The notes below the pieces were generated by a model that saw nothing but the letters and a program-made list of their open reading frames with translations, was not told the DNA's origin and ran no database searches. From Treponema_I sp045616125 (GTDB lineage Bacteria; Spirochaetota; Spirochaetia; Treponematales; Treponemataceae), in assembly GCA_045616125.1 (NCBI GenBank), contig JAZLGC010000069.1, positions 1 to 39,081 on the forward strand: a stretch of DNA of 39,081 nucleotides, in the 5' to 3' direction. The position numbers and the translations under genes were made by a program. Below are positions 23,260-31,051 of this stretch, one piece after another (the stretch's first letter is position 1; each line of letters opens with the position of its first letter).

Positions 23260-23265
23260 TACACT
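23260..23265 (+). promoter_or_regulatory. -10-like hexamer directly before tcdA
   Basis: TACACT lies 6 nt before the ATG of tcdA, and no SD is present. This fits a leaderless start, although read-through from the upstream gene is also possible. Confidence 0.35.
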
Positions 23266-23271
23266 GATTGT

Positions 23272-23973
23272 ATGGAAAACGAACACTGGTTATCACGCAC
23301 AGAAACATTATATGGAACCGAAGCTCTGGCGAAACTGGCAGAATCAACGGTTTGCGTATTCGGCGTCGGCGGCGTAGGTGGATATGTTGTTGAAGCTCTG
23401 GCTCGATGTGGTGTCGGGCATTTTGTTCTTGTTGATAAAGATGTTGTCAGCGTCAGTAATATCAACCGGCAGATTATCGCACTGAACAGCACGGTCGGTC
23501 AGTCCAAAGTCAGCGTTATGGCAAAACGCATTCATGATATCAATCCCTCCGCAGTTGTTGAAGAACACCAGTGCTTCTTTCTTCCCGAAACCGCCGACAC
23601 CTTTGATTTTTCCCGATATACCTGGGTCGTTGATGCCGTAGATACCGTCACCGCAAAAATCGAAATCATCCTGCGCTCTAAAGCCGCCGGAGTTCCAGTC
23701 ATCAGCAGCATGGGGGCCGGCAATAAAGTTAATCCCACCCGTTTTGAGCTTACCGATATTTCCAAAACCAGCGTCTGCCCCCTCGCCAAAGCTGTACGCG
23801 TAAAACTTCGAAAACTCGGCGTCACAAAAGGGGTTCCCGTTGTATACTCGCGGGAAGAGCCCCGCTTAAAAAAACGGGTTCCCGCCAGCGTATCTTTTGT
23901 GCCGAGTGTGGCGGGGTTGATTATTGCGTCGCATGTTGTCAACTCAATTGTGGCTGACGCTGAGGCGCGCTAG
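23272..23973 (+). CDS. tcdA: tRNA threonylcarbamoyladenosine dehydratase (TcdA/CsdL), 233 aa
   Basis: This is an E1-like ATP-dependent enzyme that cyclises t6A37 of tRNAs to ct6A. It shows the nucleotide-binding VFGVGGVGGYVVEALARCG, the ATP-phosphate residues SNINRQ, VVDAVDT, and SSMGAGNKVNPTRFE. It is slightly shorter than E. coli TcdA (268 aa). The stop codon lies inside the first copy of the GC-rich direct repeat at 23959, so the last five codons come from repeat sequence. The C-terminus may have been reshaped by it. Confidence 0.93.
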   Translation: MENEHWLSRTETLYGTEALAKLAESTVCVFGVGGVGGYVVEALARCGVGHFVLVDKDVVSVSNINRQIIALNSTVGQSKVSVMAKRIHDINPSAVVEEHQCFFLPETADTFDFSRYTWVVDAVDTVTAKIEIILRSKAAGVPVISSMGAGNKVNPTRFELTDISKTSVCPLAKAVRVKLRKLGVTKGVPVVYSREEPRLKKRVPASVSFVPSVAGLIIASHVVNSIVADAEAR

Positions 23974-24037
23974 CGGCGTTGGCTGCGGACTTGCGGTGCT
24001 CAACGGGCGGCAGCCCGCCTGCGCTCCTGAGACCTTG
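23959..24037. repeat. GC-rich direct repeat, copy 1 (79 bp)
   Basis: This copy matches 24084-24162 with a single difference (C versus T at the centre of GGGCGG-nAG-CCCGCC). It begins inside tcdA and supplies its stop. Much of the unit folds (GGGCGG/CCCGCC). A 13-bp inverted pair ATTGTGGCTGACG / CGTCAGCCACAAT (23947-23959 and 24060-24072) surrounds it. Confidence 0.9.
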
Positions 24038-24083
24038 CCGCCTTGCCATCGCACCCCATCGTCAGCCACAATATGACAGATAA

Positions 24084-24162
24084 GCTGAGGCGCGCTAGCG
24101 GCGTTGGCTGCGGACTTGCGGTGCTCAACGGGCGGTAGCCCGCCTGCGCTCCTGAGACCTTG
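24084..24162. repeat. GC-rich direct repeat, copy 2 (79 bp)
   Basis: This is the second copy of the unit at 23959, offset by 125 bp. The two copies and the 46-bp spacer fill the gap between tcdA and the next gene. High GC contrasts with the surroundings. Confidence 0.9.
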
Positions 24163-24219
24163 TTGATTTTTCAGTTGCAGAATTCAGAAGCAGTACTACA
24201 ATGACGGGTAGAGGTGCCT

Positions 24220-24894
24220 ATGAAGTCTGGAGTTGTTTCAAATCTTGTCGGTCGTCATTTTGTTCTGCTGTCTTCGGTCCTTGCAGCAACAATCGCGACT
24301 CTTTACACCATAAAAGGACTGCAAGACGGATTCCTTCCCGGAACTGTCATCATCATCGCACTGAACCTGCTTTGGATTCCCGTAACCATCATCTTCCGTC
24401 AGAAATCCTTTGCCTGGTACTGCCTTCTGTATGCCATAGTTCTGATCTATCTAACTGCCTTTGAAAAAACATTTCTCTTCAATAATTACACCCCGCTTTT
24501 CCTTATCTGCATCGTCATCGGTCTGAAACCTGCATTAACAGAAGTTGTTCTGGTTCTGTACGCTGCTGCCGTTTCCATCGCATTTGCCCTCAATGAAGAA
24601 CCGGCCCTGTACCTGCTGATACATCTGATTCGCAGTGCCTGGTTCGTGCTTTGTGTTCTCTTTGTTAATGATGAACGCGAAATCCGGCGTCAGAACGCTG
24701 AACACAAACTGGTTCTGTACGACGATGAACGGGAAATTCTGTCCCAACTGGCTGCAGGAAAAGTCTATCAGAAAGAAATTGAGGGCTACAGCGAAAATAC
24801 GATTTACCGCAAGTTGAAGGCGGCTCGCGAGAGAAACGGCTGTACCACCAGAGATGAACTGGTTGAACGGTTCCGTTCTGAATCCGGAAACTGA
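24220..24894 (+). CDS. Membrane protein with C-terminal helix-turn-helix, 224 aa
   Basis: Five or six hydrophobic helices occupy roughly residues 8-150 (HFVLLSSVLAATIATLY, TVIIIALNLLWIPVTIIF, FAWYCLLYAIVLIYLTAF and others). A short linker leads to a cytoplasmic HTH of LuxR-like pattern: DDEREILSQLAAGKVYQKEI, YSENTIYRKLKAARERNG. The architecture suggests a one-component membrane regulator that senses membrane or ion state. Its target is unknown. The ATG at 24220 follows GAGG; a GTG 6 bp earlier is less likely. Confidence 0.7.
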   Translation: MKSGVVSNLVGRHFVLLSSVLAATIATLYTIKGLQDGFLPGTVIIIALNLLWIPVTIIFRQKSFAWYCLLYAIVLIYLTAFEKTFLFNNYTPLFLICIVIGLKPALTEVVLVLYAAAVSIAFALNEEPALYLLIHLIRSAWFVLCVLFVNDEREIRRQNAEHKLVLYDDEREILSQLAAGKVYQKEIEGYSENTIYRKLKAARERNGCTTRDELVERFRSESGN

Positions 24895-25018
24895 TTTTCC
24901 AATGCTGTCTGCTCCCCAACGCCCCTGATGAGTTTTTGGTGACGGTTTGCGGGTGAGTTTTCTGGCTTTTTCGGGGCTGCTGCCGTACCGTTAAAAGTGA
25001 AAGCGGTCCCCAAGCCCG

Positions 25019-25054
25019 GCCTGATCCGGTCAACACTCCTCAATCGGGTCAGGC
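25019..25054 (+). terminator. Hairpin after the membrane HTH gene
   Basis: GCCTGATCCG and CGGGTCAGGC form a 10-bp stem with one G-U pair and a 16-nt loop. The T-run after it is poor (CCCTTTG). Confidence 0.4.
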
Positions 25055-25114
25055 TCCCTTTGTGACCTCTTTCATAAGTTTTTGCCACTGAAACGTGGTA
25101 TACGGAGGTACACG

Positions 25115-25603
25115 ATGAAAGATAAGGTTTATGAATTACTGAACAATCAGATTCAGATGGAATTCGCTTCGGCATGGGATTACTTCGCCTTTGCTGCCTA
25201 CTGCGATTCACTTGGTCTTGCCGGTTTTGCCCACTGGTACAAGATTCAGGCTCTGGAAGAGGAATCTCATGGTGCAAAGATATATACCTATCTTCGCGAC
25301 TGTGGCAGAAAGCCGCAACTGCAGTCTATTCCGGCTCCAATGCAGAACTTTGATGGCATTTCCGACGTTCTGAACCAGGGTTTGGAACATGAAAAAGAGG
25401 TCACGGCTTCCATTCACAACATCTATAATCTGGCAGAAAAAATGGAGGACTATGGAACCCGGAATTTTCTGGAATGGTTCATCAAGGAACAGGTTGAAGA
25501 AGAAAGTAACGCCCGCGATTTGATTGACCAGCTGGAATTATTCGGCAGTACACCAGATTCGTTGTATCTGCTGGATAAAGCCTGTGCCACAAGAAAAGCG
25601 TAA
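25115..25603 (+). CDS. ftnA: Ferritin (non-haem), 162 aa
   Basis: A four-helix-bundle iron store. Ferroxidase-site residues are visible in QMEFASAWDY, EEESHGAKIY, EHEKEVTASI and EQVEEESNARDL, in the expected order and spacing. The length matches bacterial ferritins. GGAGG lies 9 nt before the ATG. It stores iron and limits oxidative damage. It has its own terminator and appears monocistronic. Confidence 0.95.
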   Translation: MKDKVYELLNNQIQMEFASAWDYFAFAAYCDSLGLAGFAHWYKIQALEEESHGAKIYTYLRDCGRKPQLQSIPAPMQNFDGISDVLNQGLEHEKEVTASIHNIYNLAEKMEDYGTRNFLEWFIKEQVEEESNARDLIDQLELFGSTPDSLYLLDKACATRKA

Positions 25604-25612
25604 ATTGTTACG

Positions 25613-25643
25613 AAACGTCCTGCTACTGAGAGTGGGACGTTTT
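25613..25643 (+). terminator. Terminator of ferritin
   Basis: AAACGTCC (25613-25620) pairs with GGACGTTT (25635-25642), followed by TTG. The T-tract is short. Confidence 0.55.
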
Positions 25644-25644
25644 G

Positions 25645-25653
25645 TGATATACT
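25645..25653 (+). promoter_or_regulatory. Extended -10 promoter of the gene at 25660, probably leaderless
   Basis: TG-A-TATACT ends 6 nt before the ATG. The GAGG at 25655-25658 is too close to act as an SD. Confidence 0.5.
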
Positions 25654-25659
25654 TGAGGC

Positions 25660-26226
25660 ATGAAGAATGCTTTGAAAAATCTGGCGGCGCTGAAAAAAGA
25701 AGCGCTGCTGTCGCTGGTTCCTGAGTATGATGATGAGCATCGGGAAATTATCCGCATGGAAGTTCGGGAAGATTCCGGCTTTCTGTCGCCTTATTCCGAT
25801 GATCACGGTGCTGTAATTTCTGCTGATGTGGCAGAATTCCTGAACAATGCCGTAAAATCAAAAGTGCTCCACAATAATTTACATCTGATAATCAAGAGCA
25901 AAGAAATTGATGATGCCGAAAAAGTGCAGTATCGTGCGGCCATAAAAAATTACTACCGCAGCGAAGTAATCGATGCAGATAAGCGGCTGGTAAAAAACAA
26001 GTGGCAGGTAATTTGGATGTGTCTTGCCGGCATTATCGTGATTGCAGCCGGTATTACCACAAAACTGCTTGGCGGCAGCGATCTGGTTGTTGAATCCATA
26101 GATATTGTTGGCTGGGTTTTCCTGTGGGAAAGTGTTCAGCTGCAGTTTATGGAACGGCCTGAAATCCGGCGCGAAATGCACCGGGCTACCGCATTATATG
26201 GTTCTGAAATAACCTATACCGAATAA
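25660..26226 (+). CDS. Hypothetical membrane protein, two transmembrane helices, 188 aa
   Basis: The N-terminal 115 residues are soluble and helical (MKNALKNLAALKKEALLSLV, DADKRLVKNK). Two transmembrane helices follow (WQVIWMCLAGIIVIAAGI and ESIDIVGWVFLWESVQLQF). The cytoplasmic tail is basic (RPEIRREMHRA). I recognise no named family. It converges with the small gene at 26465 with only 2 bp between them. Confidence 0.7.
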   Translation: MKNALKNLAALKKEALLSLVPEYDDEHREIIRMEVREDSGFLSPYSDDHGAVISADVAEFLNNAVKSKVLHNNLHLIIKSKEIDDAEKVQYRAAIKNYYRSEVIDADKRLVKNKWQVIWMCLAGIIVIAAGITTKLLGGSDLVVESIDIVGWVFLWESVQLQFMERPEIRREMHRATALYGSEITYTE

Positions 26227-26228
26227 AA

Positions 26229-26465
26229 CTACAGGCCCATGCCGCAGCCGGCAGAAGGAATATCATCCGGGAATGCTTTTTCCAGGCCCCGGGTGGCTTT
26301 TTCGCGGGCTTCCATGTTCAGTTCCCGCAGTTCTTTAATACCGTCAATATATAACTGATAATCAATGCCGGTTGATTCTGCCCCGCAACCGGTGAAATCT
26401 TCCAGCGATTCAGCAACAATCCGCTCTCGTTCTTCGCGGGTAGTGTCTTTAATCAAAATACTCAT
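26229..26465 (-). CDS. Hypothetical small protein with C-terminal GCGMGL, 78 aa
   Basis: The N-terminus (MSILIKDTTREERERIVAES) recalls small uncharacterised proteins of gut bacteria. Cys-Gly pairs (TGCGAE and the final GCGMGL) could bind metal. I prefer the ATG at 26465 because TATGAT (26477-26472) ends exactly 6 nt before it. The ATG at 26471 overlaps that space. Function unknown. Confidence 0.65.
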   Translation of the reverse strand: MSILIKDTTREERERIVAESLEDFTGCGAESTGIDYQLYIDGIKELRELNMEAREKATRGLEKAFPDDIPSAGCGMGL

Positions 26466-26550
26466 GGCCATATCATACTGGAATTTTCAGATTCTGTCTT
26501 ATCTGTAAGAATAATGGAGATTTTTACGGACAAAGTCTACATCGGTATGC

Positions 26551-26581
26551 TTGACATTATACCTACCGTTCGGTATATAAC
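26551..26581 (+). promoter_or_regulatory. Promoter and TetR-type operator of the tetR-amylase pair
   Basis: TTGACA (26551-26556) is followed by TATATA at a 17-bp spacing (26574-26579) or TATAAC at 19 bp (26576-26581). In the spacer TACCG-TT-CGGTA forms a perfect palindrome resembling AcrR/TetR operators. Self-repression of the gene at 26588 is likely. The ATG is 6-8 nt from the -10, with no SD. Confidence 0.65.
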
Positions 26582-26587
26582 TAGGAC

Positions 26588-27190
26588 ATGGAATCAACAG
26601 CAGATAACCCGACTAAAACAGTAATTCTTCAGAAGGCCCTGAATCTCTTTGCAGAAAAAGGCTACGAATCAGTAGGTGTTCAGGAACTATGCACCGTGTG
26701 TGGCGTGACAAAGCCAACGCTGTATTACTACTTTACCAGCAAACTGGGCCTGTTTCAGGCAATTCTGGAATCTGAGGGCAAAGACTTTCTGAGCGTCGTT
26801 GCAGAAGCCAGTGAATATGCTGCAGAAGAAATGGAAGGTGAGACCTTTCATGCAACATTGAACAGCCTTATGGCCGCAATACTGGAATTTGCCCATAGCC
26901 ACGAGGATTTTTTCAAATTGTACTGCTCCCTGTCCGCAAGTCTTATGACCACTGAATCTCAGGAATCGTTCAGTCTTTGGAAAAAGCAGTTTGACGCAGT
27001 GTTTGATTCACTTTTTGAAACAGGTGCCGGTCTTTTTGGTAACATGCGGGGGTTTGAAAGCCTGTATGCCAGAATGTTCCAGTCTACTGCCTGTTATTCG
27101 GTTTCTCAGGCTGTCAGTGGCCATCTGAATCTTAATGAAGAAACTATTAGCCGTATTACTCATGCTTTTCTTTGGGGTGTTGCATCGTGA
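26588..27190 (+). CDS. TetR/AcrR-family transcriptional regulator, 200 aa
   Basis: The N-terminal HTH (LNLFAEKGYESVGVQELCTV, TKPTLYYYFTSKLGLF) is classical TetR. The rest is an alpha-helical ligand domain with several aromatic residues. Its stop codon overlaps the GTG start of the amylase gene (GTGA), so the two proteins are translationally linked. This pairing is unusual, since TetR proteins more often control efflux. The palindrome in its promoter suggests autoregulation. Confidence 0.92.
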   Translation: MESTADNPTKTVILQKALNLFAEKGYESVGVQELCTVCGVTKPTLYYYFTSKLGLFQAILESEGKDFLSVVAEASEYAAEEMEGETFHATLNSLMAAILEFAHSHEDFFKLYCSLSASLMTTESQESFSLWKKQFDAVFDSLFETGAGLFGNMRGFESLYARMFQSTACYSVSQAVSGHLNLNEETISRITHAFLWGVAS

Positions 27191-28572
27191 GTTCAACTTC
27201 AACTTTTGCAGAAGATTTTTTTTATCATGTGTATCCGCTGGGATTATGTAACTGTCCCAAGCGGAATGATTTCTGTCAGCCAGCGGGAAACGGTCTTGCC
27301 CGGCTTACGGGAGAGCTTGACCGTATCCGTTCTCTCGGCATAACAGCTGTGTACATCGGTCCGCTTTTTGAGAGCACGGCTCATGGCTATGACACGGTTG
27401 ATTACTTCTGGGTAGACAGGCGGCTAGGTACCAACGCTGACCTTACGGCGTTGGTTGTCCGGGCCCATGAACTGGGAATAAAAGTAGTTCTTGATGCCGT
27501 GTTCAATCACACCGGCCGGGACTTTTTTGCCTTTAAAGATTTGAAGCAGAATGGATCTGCCAGCCAGTATCGTGACTGGTACCTGAACGTGAACTTTGAA
27601 TCCAACAGCCCCTATAACGATGGCTTTTCTTATGCCAACTGGGCTGGGTGCAATGACCTTGTAAAGCTGAATCTGCGAAATCCAGCTGTGCAGGAACATC
27701 TGCTTGCTGCCGTAACCCACTGGATAGCTGATTTTCATATTGACGGGCTCCGTCTTGATGCGGCAGACGTTATGGACTTTGATTTTCAGCGGAAGCTGCG
27801 GGAACACTGCTGCCGCCTTAATCAGAACTTCTGGCTTATGGGAGAAGTAGTACACGGCGACTACCGCCAGTGGGTCAACGGATCCATGCTGCACAGCGTA
27901 ACCAATTACCAGTTGCACAAAGGCCTGTGGTCCAGCTTTAATGACCGGAACTTTTTTGAAGTGGCATGGACCTTAAAGCAACAGTTTGCTTCCGGTGGCA
28001 CCCTTGAAAACCTGATGCTGTACAATTTTCTTGATAATCACGATGTAAACCGGGTGGCCTCAGTGGTAAAGGACAACCGGCATCTGATTCCTTTGTATGG
28101 TCTTCTGTTTACTGTGCCGGGTATTCCCAGTGTGTATTACGGCAGTGAATGGGGGCTTCGTGGAGTGCGGACAGATTGCAGTGATTACCAGTTGCGTCCG
28201 GCGCTTCCACCGTTTTCCCCGGTACCTGACTATGCCAGTCCTGCAACTGCCTGCGGCTGCAATGGTGACAGTCTGGAACAGTGGATCCGCTTGTATGCCG
28301 GGGTGCGTTCATATAATGTTCCGCTGCAAAAAGGCAGTTACCGGGAAATCAGCGTAACCAACACCCTGTTTGCTTTTGAGCGGGAGTTTTTCGGCGCTCA
28401 TACTCTGGTCATCAGTAACTGTGCTGACTATGACCAGGAGTGGCAGTTCCAGACGGTACCCGGCGGAACATGGAAGAATCTTCTTGCCGGTGAGACTGTG
28501 CAGTTGGGACAGGGTGGCAGTAACAGGCTTCATATTCCTGCCAATACCACTGCTATCTATGCGCTGGTGTAA
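27187..28572 (+). CDS. Alpha-amylase family (GH13) glycoside hydrolase, 461 aa
   Basis: The four GH13 regions are present: VVLDAVFNHTG, GLRLDAADV (nucleophile Asp), GEVVHGDY (acid Glu) and FLDNHDVNR (third Asp). No signal peptide is seen, so it is probably cytoplasmic and acts on maltodextrin, glycogen or a related glucan. The GTG at 27187 is the likely start, since it lies in the GTGA overlap with tetR. The C-terminal beta domain (residues ~380-461) is complete. It converges with cls at 28584, with no clear terminator between them. Confidence 0.93.
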   Translation: MSSTSTFAEDFFYHVYPLGLCNCPKRNDFCQPAGNGLARLTGELDRIRSLGITAVYIGPLFESTAHGYDTVDYFWVDRRLGTNADLTALVVRAHELGIKVVLDAVFNHTGRDFFAFKDLKQNGSASQYRDWYLNVNFESNSPYNDGFSYANWAGCNDLVKLNLRNPAVQEHLLAAVTHWIADFHIDGLRLDAADVMDFDFQRKLREHCCRLNQNFWLMGEVVHGDYRQWVNGSMLHSVTNYQLHKGLWSSFNDRNFFEVAWTLKQQFASGGTLENLMLYNFLDNHDVNRVASVVKDNRHLIPLYGLLFTVPGIPSVYYGSEWGLRGVRTDCSDYQLRPALPPFSPVPDYASPATACGCNGDSLEQWIRLYAGVRSYNVPLQKGSYREISVTNTLFAFEREFFGAHTLVISNCADYDQEWQFQTVPGGTWKNLLAGETVQLGQGGSNRLHIPANTTAIYALV

Positions 28573-28583
28573 CGTTACGGACC

Positions 28584-30155
28584 TTAAAAAATCGGTGCCA
28601 GAGGCAGCAGAAGGTGCCCGATCATGCGGCGGAACCAGGGAAGTTTACGATATGTTTCCATGGTAAATTCGCTGCACAGGGCAAGAGTATCCTGCATATC
28701 CTGTTCCATGGCTGCAATTTCTGGAACCTGATGCAGCAGCACGCCGCACTCAAAGTTGGTAGAAAAACTGCGGTAATCCAGATTGATGGTTCCAACCGTA
28801 GCAACAGTGCCATCGCTGACACAGACTTTTGAATGAATGAAACCTTTGGTGTAGCAGAATACCTGCACCCCATTCTGAATCAGTTTTTTCAGGATAACGC
28901 GGCCCATGCACCAGGTGGCATAATGGTCAAAGGGCTGTGGAACTATAAGCCGGACCTGTACGCCACGTCTGGCAGCCATAATCAGTGTGTTCTGCAGCTG
29001 GTTGTCAAATACGGTATAGGGAGACATGAAATGAACATATTTCTGTGCCCGGGCAATAACATGAATATATACATCTTCAGCCAGGTCGTCGGTATTAAAG
29101 GCATCATCGCCGTACGGTATCAGACATGCGTCTCCAAATTCTTTGTCGTTCCCAAAGCTTTCTGCCACATCGGTAATGAATCTCCGGCAGTCGTCTGAAG
29201 GATCTGATTTATGAGCCAGATGCCATAGTTCCAGGAACATGGCATTGAAAGAGATGGCAACGGGTCCGGTCATGCGGATGGCCGAGTCTTTCCAGTAGGG
29301 AAATTTATTCCTGCCGATATTGACGTATTCATTGGCGATATTAATCCCACCGGTATAACAGATGTTGTTGTCGATGACGGTGATCTTCCGGTGGTCCCTG
29401 TTATTCAGGCTTACATCAAAAAAGGGGATGAAAGGCTGAACGGTTTTTGCTTTGATGCCAAAGGTTGCCAGATATCGTTCGTATGCGCGGCCGGCATAGG
29501 TAATAGATCCCCATCCGTCATACAGCACCCGTACTTCTACACCAGCGGCAGATCGCTCCTTCAGAATTTCAAGAACCCGTGACCAGAATTCACCGGGAGA
29601 AACAATAAAGTATTCAAAGAAAATGGATTTTTTTGCCGACCGCAAATCTGCCAGATACTGTTCCAGCAGGGATTCGCCACAGGGAAAATACGTACAGTTA
29701 CCGGCGTTGTAGGGAATCCAGCCTTCGGAATCTGTCAGGTAGGTATCAATTCCCGCAAGACCCGAAACGTCTGGCAATGGCAGCAGTTTCTGTGCTTCCA
29801 TCAGGCATGGAACTACGGTTCCTTTTATTGCCCTAAGTCGTCTTTTTGTTGTCAGGCGCCCCAGGTTACTTACATACATTATGTACAGACTGATACCTAC
29901 AAACGGTACTGCCAGTACGGGAATCATCCATGCAATCTTGAATTCGTTTTTTGTTTTGGTACTTAAAAGAATGATGACAAAAACAAGTGAAAGCGCAAAG
30001 TTTACACCCCAGTACACTTCCTGATTTTCTGACCACTTAAAGATGAATAGAACTGCAAAAGTTAACTGTGCTGCAATGGCTGCAAGAACAATGATAAAGC
30101 GGGCATACGCCAGATGTCGCAGCAGAACGTTGGTGAACGTAGTTTTCTGTGCCAT
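28584..30155 (-). CDS. cls: Cardiolipin synthase (phospholipase D family), 523 aa
   Basis: Two transmembrane helices open the protein (FIIVLAAIAAQLTFAVLFIF and NFALSLVFVIILL, plus a third hydrophobic segment at IAWMIPVLAVPFVGISLYI). Two PLD HKD motifs follow: DHRKITVID near residue 254 and IHSKVCVSD near residue 438, each with a downstream G-[GT]-x-N. This matches ClsA-type enzymes that join two phosphatidylglycerols. It is divergent from mscS with only 45 bp between starts. No SD is evident; a TATATT-like -10 lies 8 nt before the ATG. Confidence 0.95.
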   Translation of the reverse strand: MAQKTTFTNVLLRHLAYARFIIVLAAIAAQLTFAVLFIFKWSENQEVYWGVNFALSLVFVIILLSTKTKNEFKIAWMIPVLAVPFVGISLYIMYVSNLGRLTTKRRLRAIKGTVVPCLMEAQKLLPLPDVSGLAGIDTYLTDSEGWIPYNAGNCTYFPCGESLLEQYLADLRSAKKSIFFEYFIVSPGEFWSRVLEILKERSAAGVEVRVLYDGWGSITYAGRAYERYLATFGIKAKTVQPFIPFFDVSLNNRDHRKITVIDNNICYTGGINIANEYVNIGRNKFPYWKDSAIRMTGPVAISFNAMFLELWHLAHKSDPSDDCRRFITDVAESFGNDKEFGDACLIPYGDDAFNTDDLAEDVYIHVIARAQKYVHFMSPYTVFDNQLQNTLIMAARRGVQVRLIVPQPFDHYATWCMGRVILKKLIQNGVQVFCYTKGFIHSKVCVSDGTVATVGTINLDYRSFSTNFECGVLLHQVPEIAAMEQDMQDTLALCSEFTMETYRKLPWFRRMIGHLLLPLAPIF

Positions 30156-30200
30156 ACATCAAAAATATACCTTTTTCATTCTTTGTGATACCATAAATGT

Positions 30201-31031
30201 ATGGAAATCATGCTTCTTGAAAAAACTTCTTCCTTTATTGAGTTCATTAAACCGTATCTTACCTGGAACACACTGTTTAATTACGGTGGCAGCCTGCTTG
30301 CTATTCTTGTTTTGTGGGGTGTCTACAAGCTGGTGATGAAATCGGTAAACAAAATTCCGGAAGGGAAGATTAATCCCCAGCGGCATATGCTGTTAAAAAA
30401 GGCCATTAAGTATCTGTACTATACAGCGCTTGTTCTTATGATACTCAGTCTTTTTGGCATTAAGCTGTCAGCTGTATGGGGAGCAGCGGGAATTGCGGGA
30501 GTTGCCATCGGTTTTGCAGCTCAAACCTCTGTGAGCAACCTGATTTCCGGTATCTTTGTGCTGACGGAAGGCGCATTGAAAGTAGGGGATACCATTATTG
30601 TTGATGGAATTACCGGTGTTGTTGATACGGTTAACCTGCTGAGTGTACGGGTTCACACCTATGATAACCAGATGGTCCGCATTCCCAACAGTACTATCTT
30701 GAACAGCAGTCTGACGAATAACAGTTATTTTAAATGCCGCCGTATGACGGTACAGGTAAGTGTTGCATATGAAACTGATATGGCAAAGGCTCTGGATGTT
30801 CTGCAGCGTGTTCCGGTTCGATGTCCTCATGTATTGAAAGATCCTGAACCCAAGGTATGGTTTGATTCTTTTGGTTCCAGTGGCGTTGCTCTGGTTATTG
30901 CTGCCTGGTTTACACCTGCTGAATATCTTGATGCAAGAAATGAACTGTTCATTGAAATTAAAAAGGCCCTTGATGGTGCAGAAATTGAAATTCCGTATGA
31001 CAAGATTGATGTTAAAGTCCTGAATGGATAA
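30201..31031 (+). CDS. mscS: Small-conductance mechanosensitive channel (MscS family), 276 aa
   Basis: Two to three transmembrane helices are followed by the pore helix AAGIAGVAIGFAAQTSVSNL with its glycine/alanine packing, then the MscS beta domain (VGDTIIVDGITGVVDTVNLL, IPNSTILNSSLTN) and the C-terminal vestibule. It relieves turgor on osmotic down-shock. TACCAT with a TG extension (30186-30194) ends 6 nt before the ATG and no SD is seen, so the mRNA may be leaderless. Confidence 0.93.
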   Translation: MEIMLLEKTSSFIEFIKPYLTWNTLFNYGGSLLAILVLWGVYKLVMKSVNKIPEGKINPQRHMLLKKAIKYLYYTALVLMILSLFGIKLSAVWGAAGIAGVAIGFAAQTSVSNLISGIFVLTEGALKVGDTIIVDGITGVVDTVNLLSVRVHTYDNQMVRIPNSTILNSSLTNNSYFKCRRMTVQVSVAYETDMAKALDVLQRVPVRCPHVLKDPEPKVWFDSFGSSGVALVIAAWFTPAEYLDARNELFIEIKKALDGAEIEIPYDKIDVKVLNG

Positions 31032-31051
31032 GGCTTCTGAGGGGGATAGGT

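Noticed and set aside
27424..27918. 164-codon minus-strand ORF opposite the amylase gene
   Set aside because: GH13 catalytic motifs are intact on the plus strand. This frame is a shadow.
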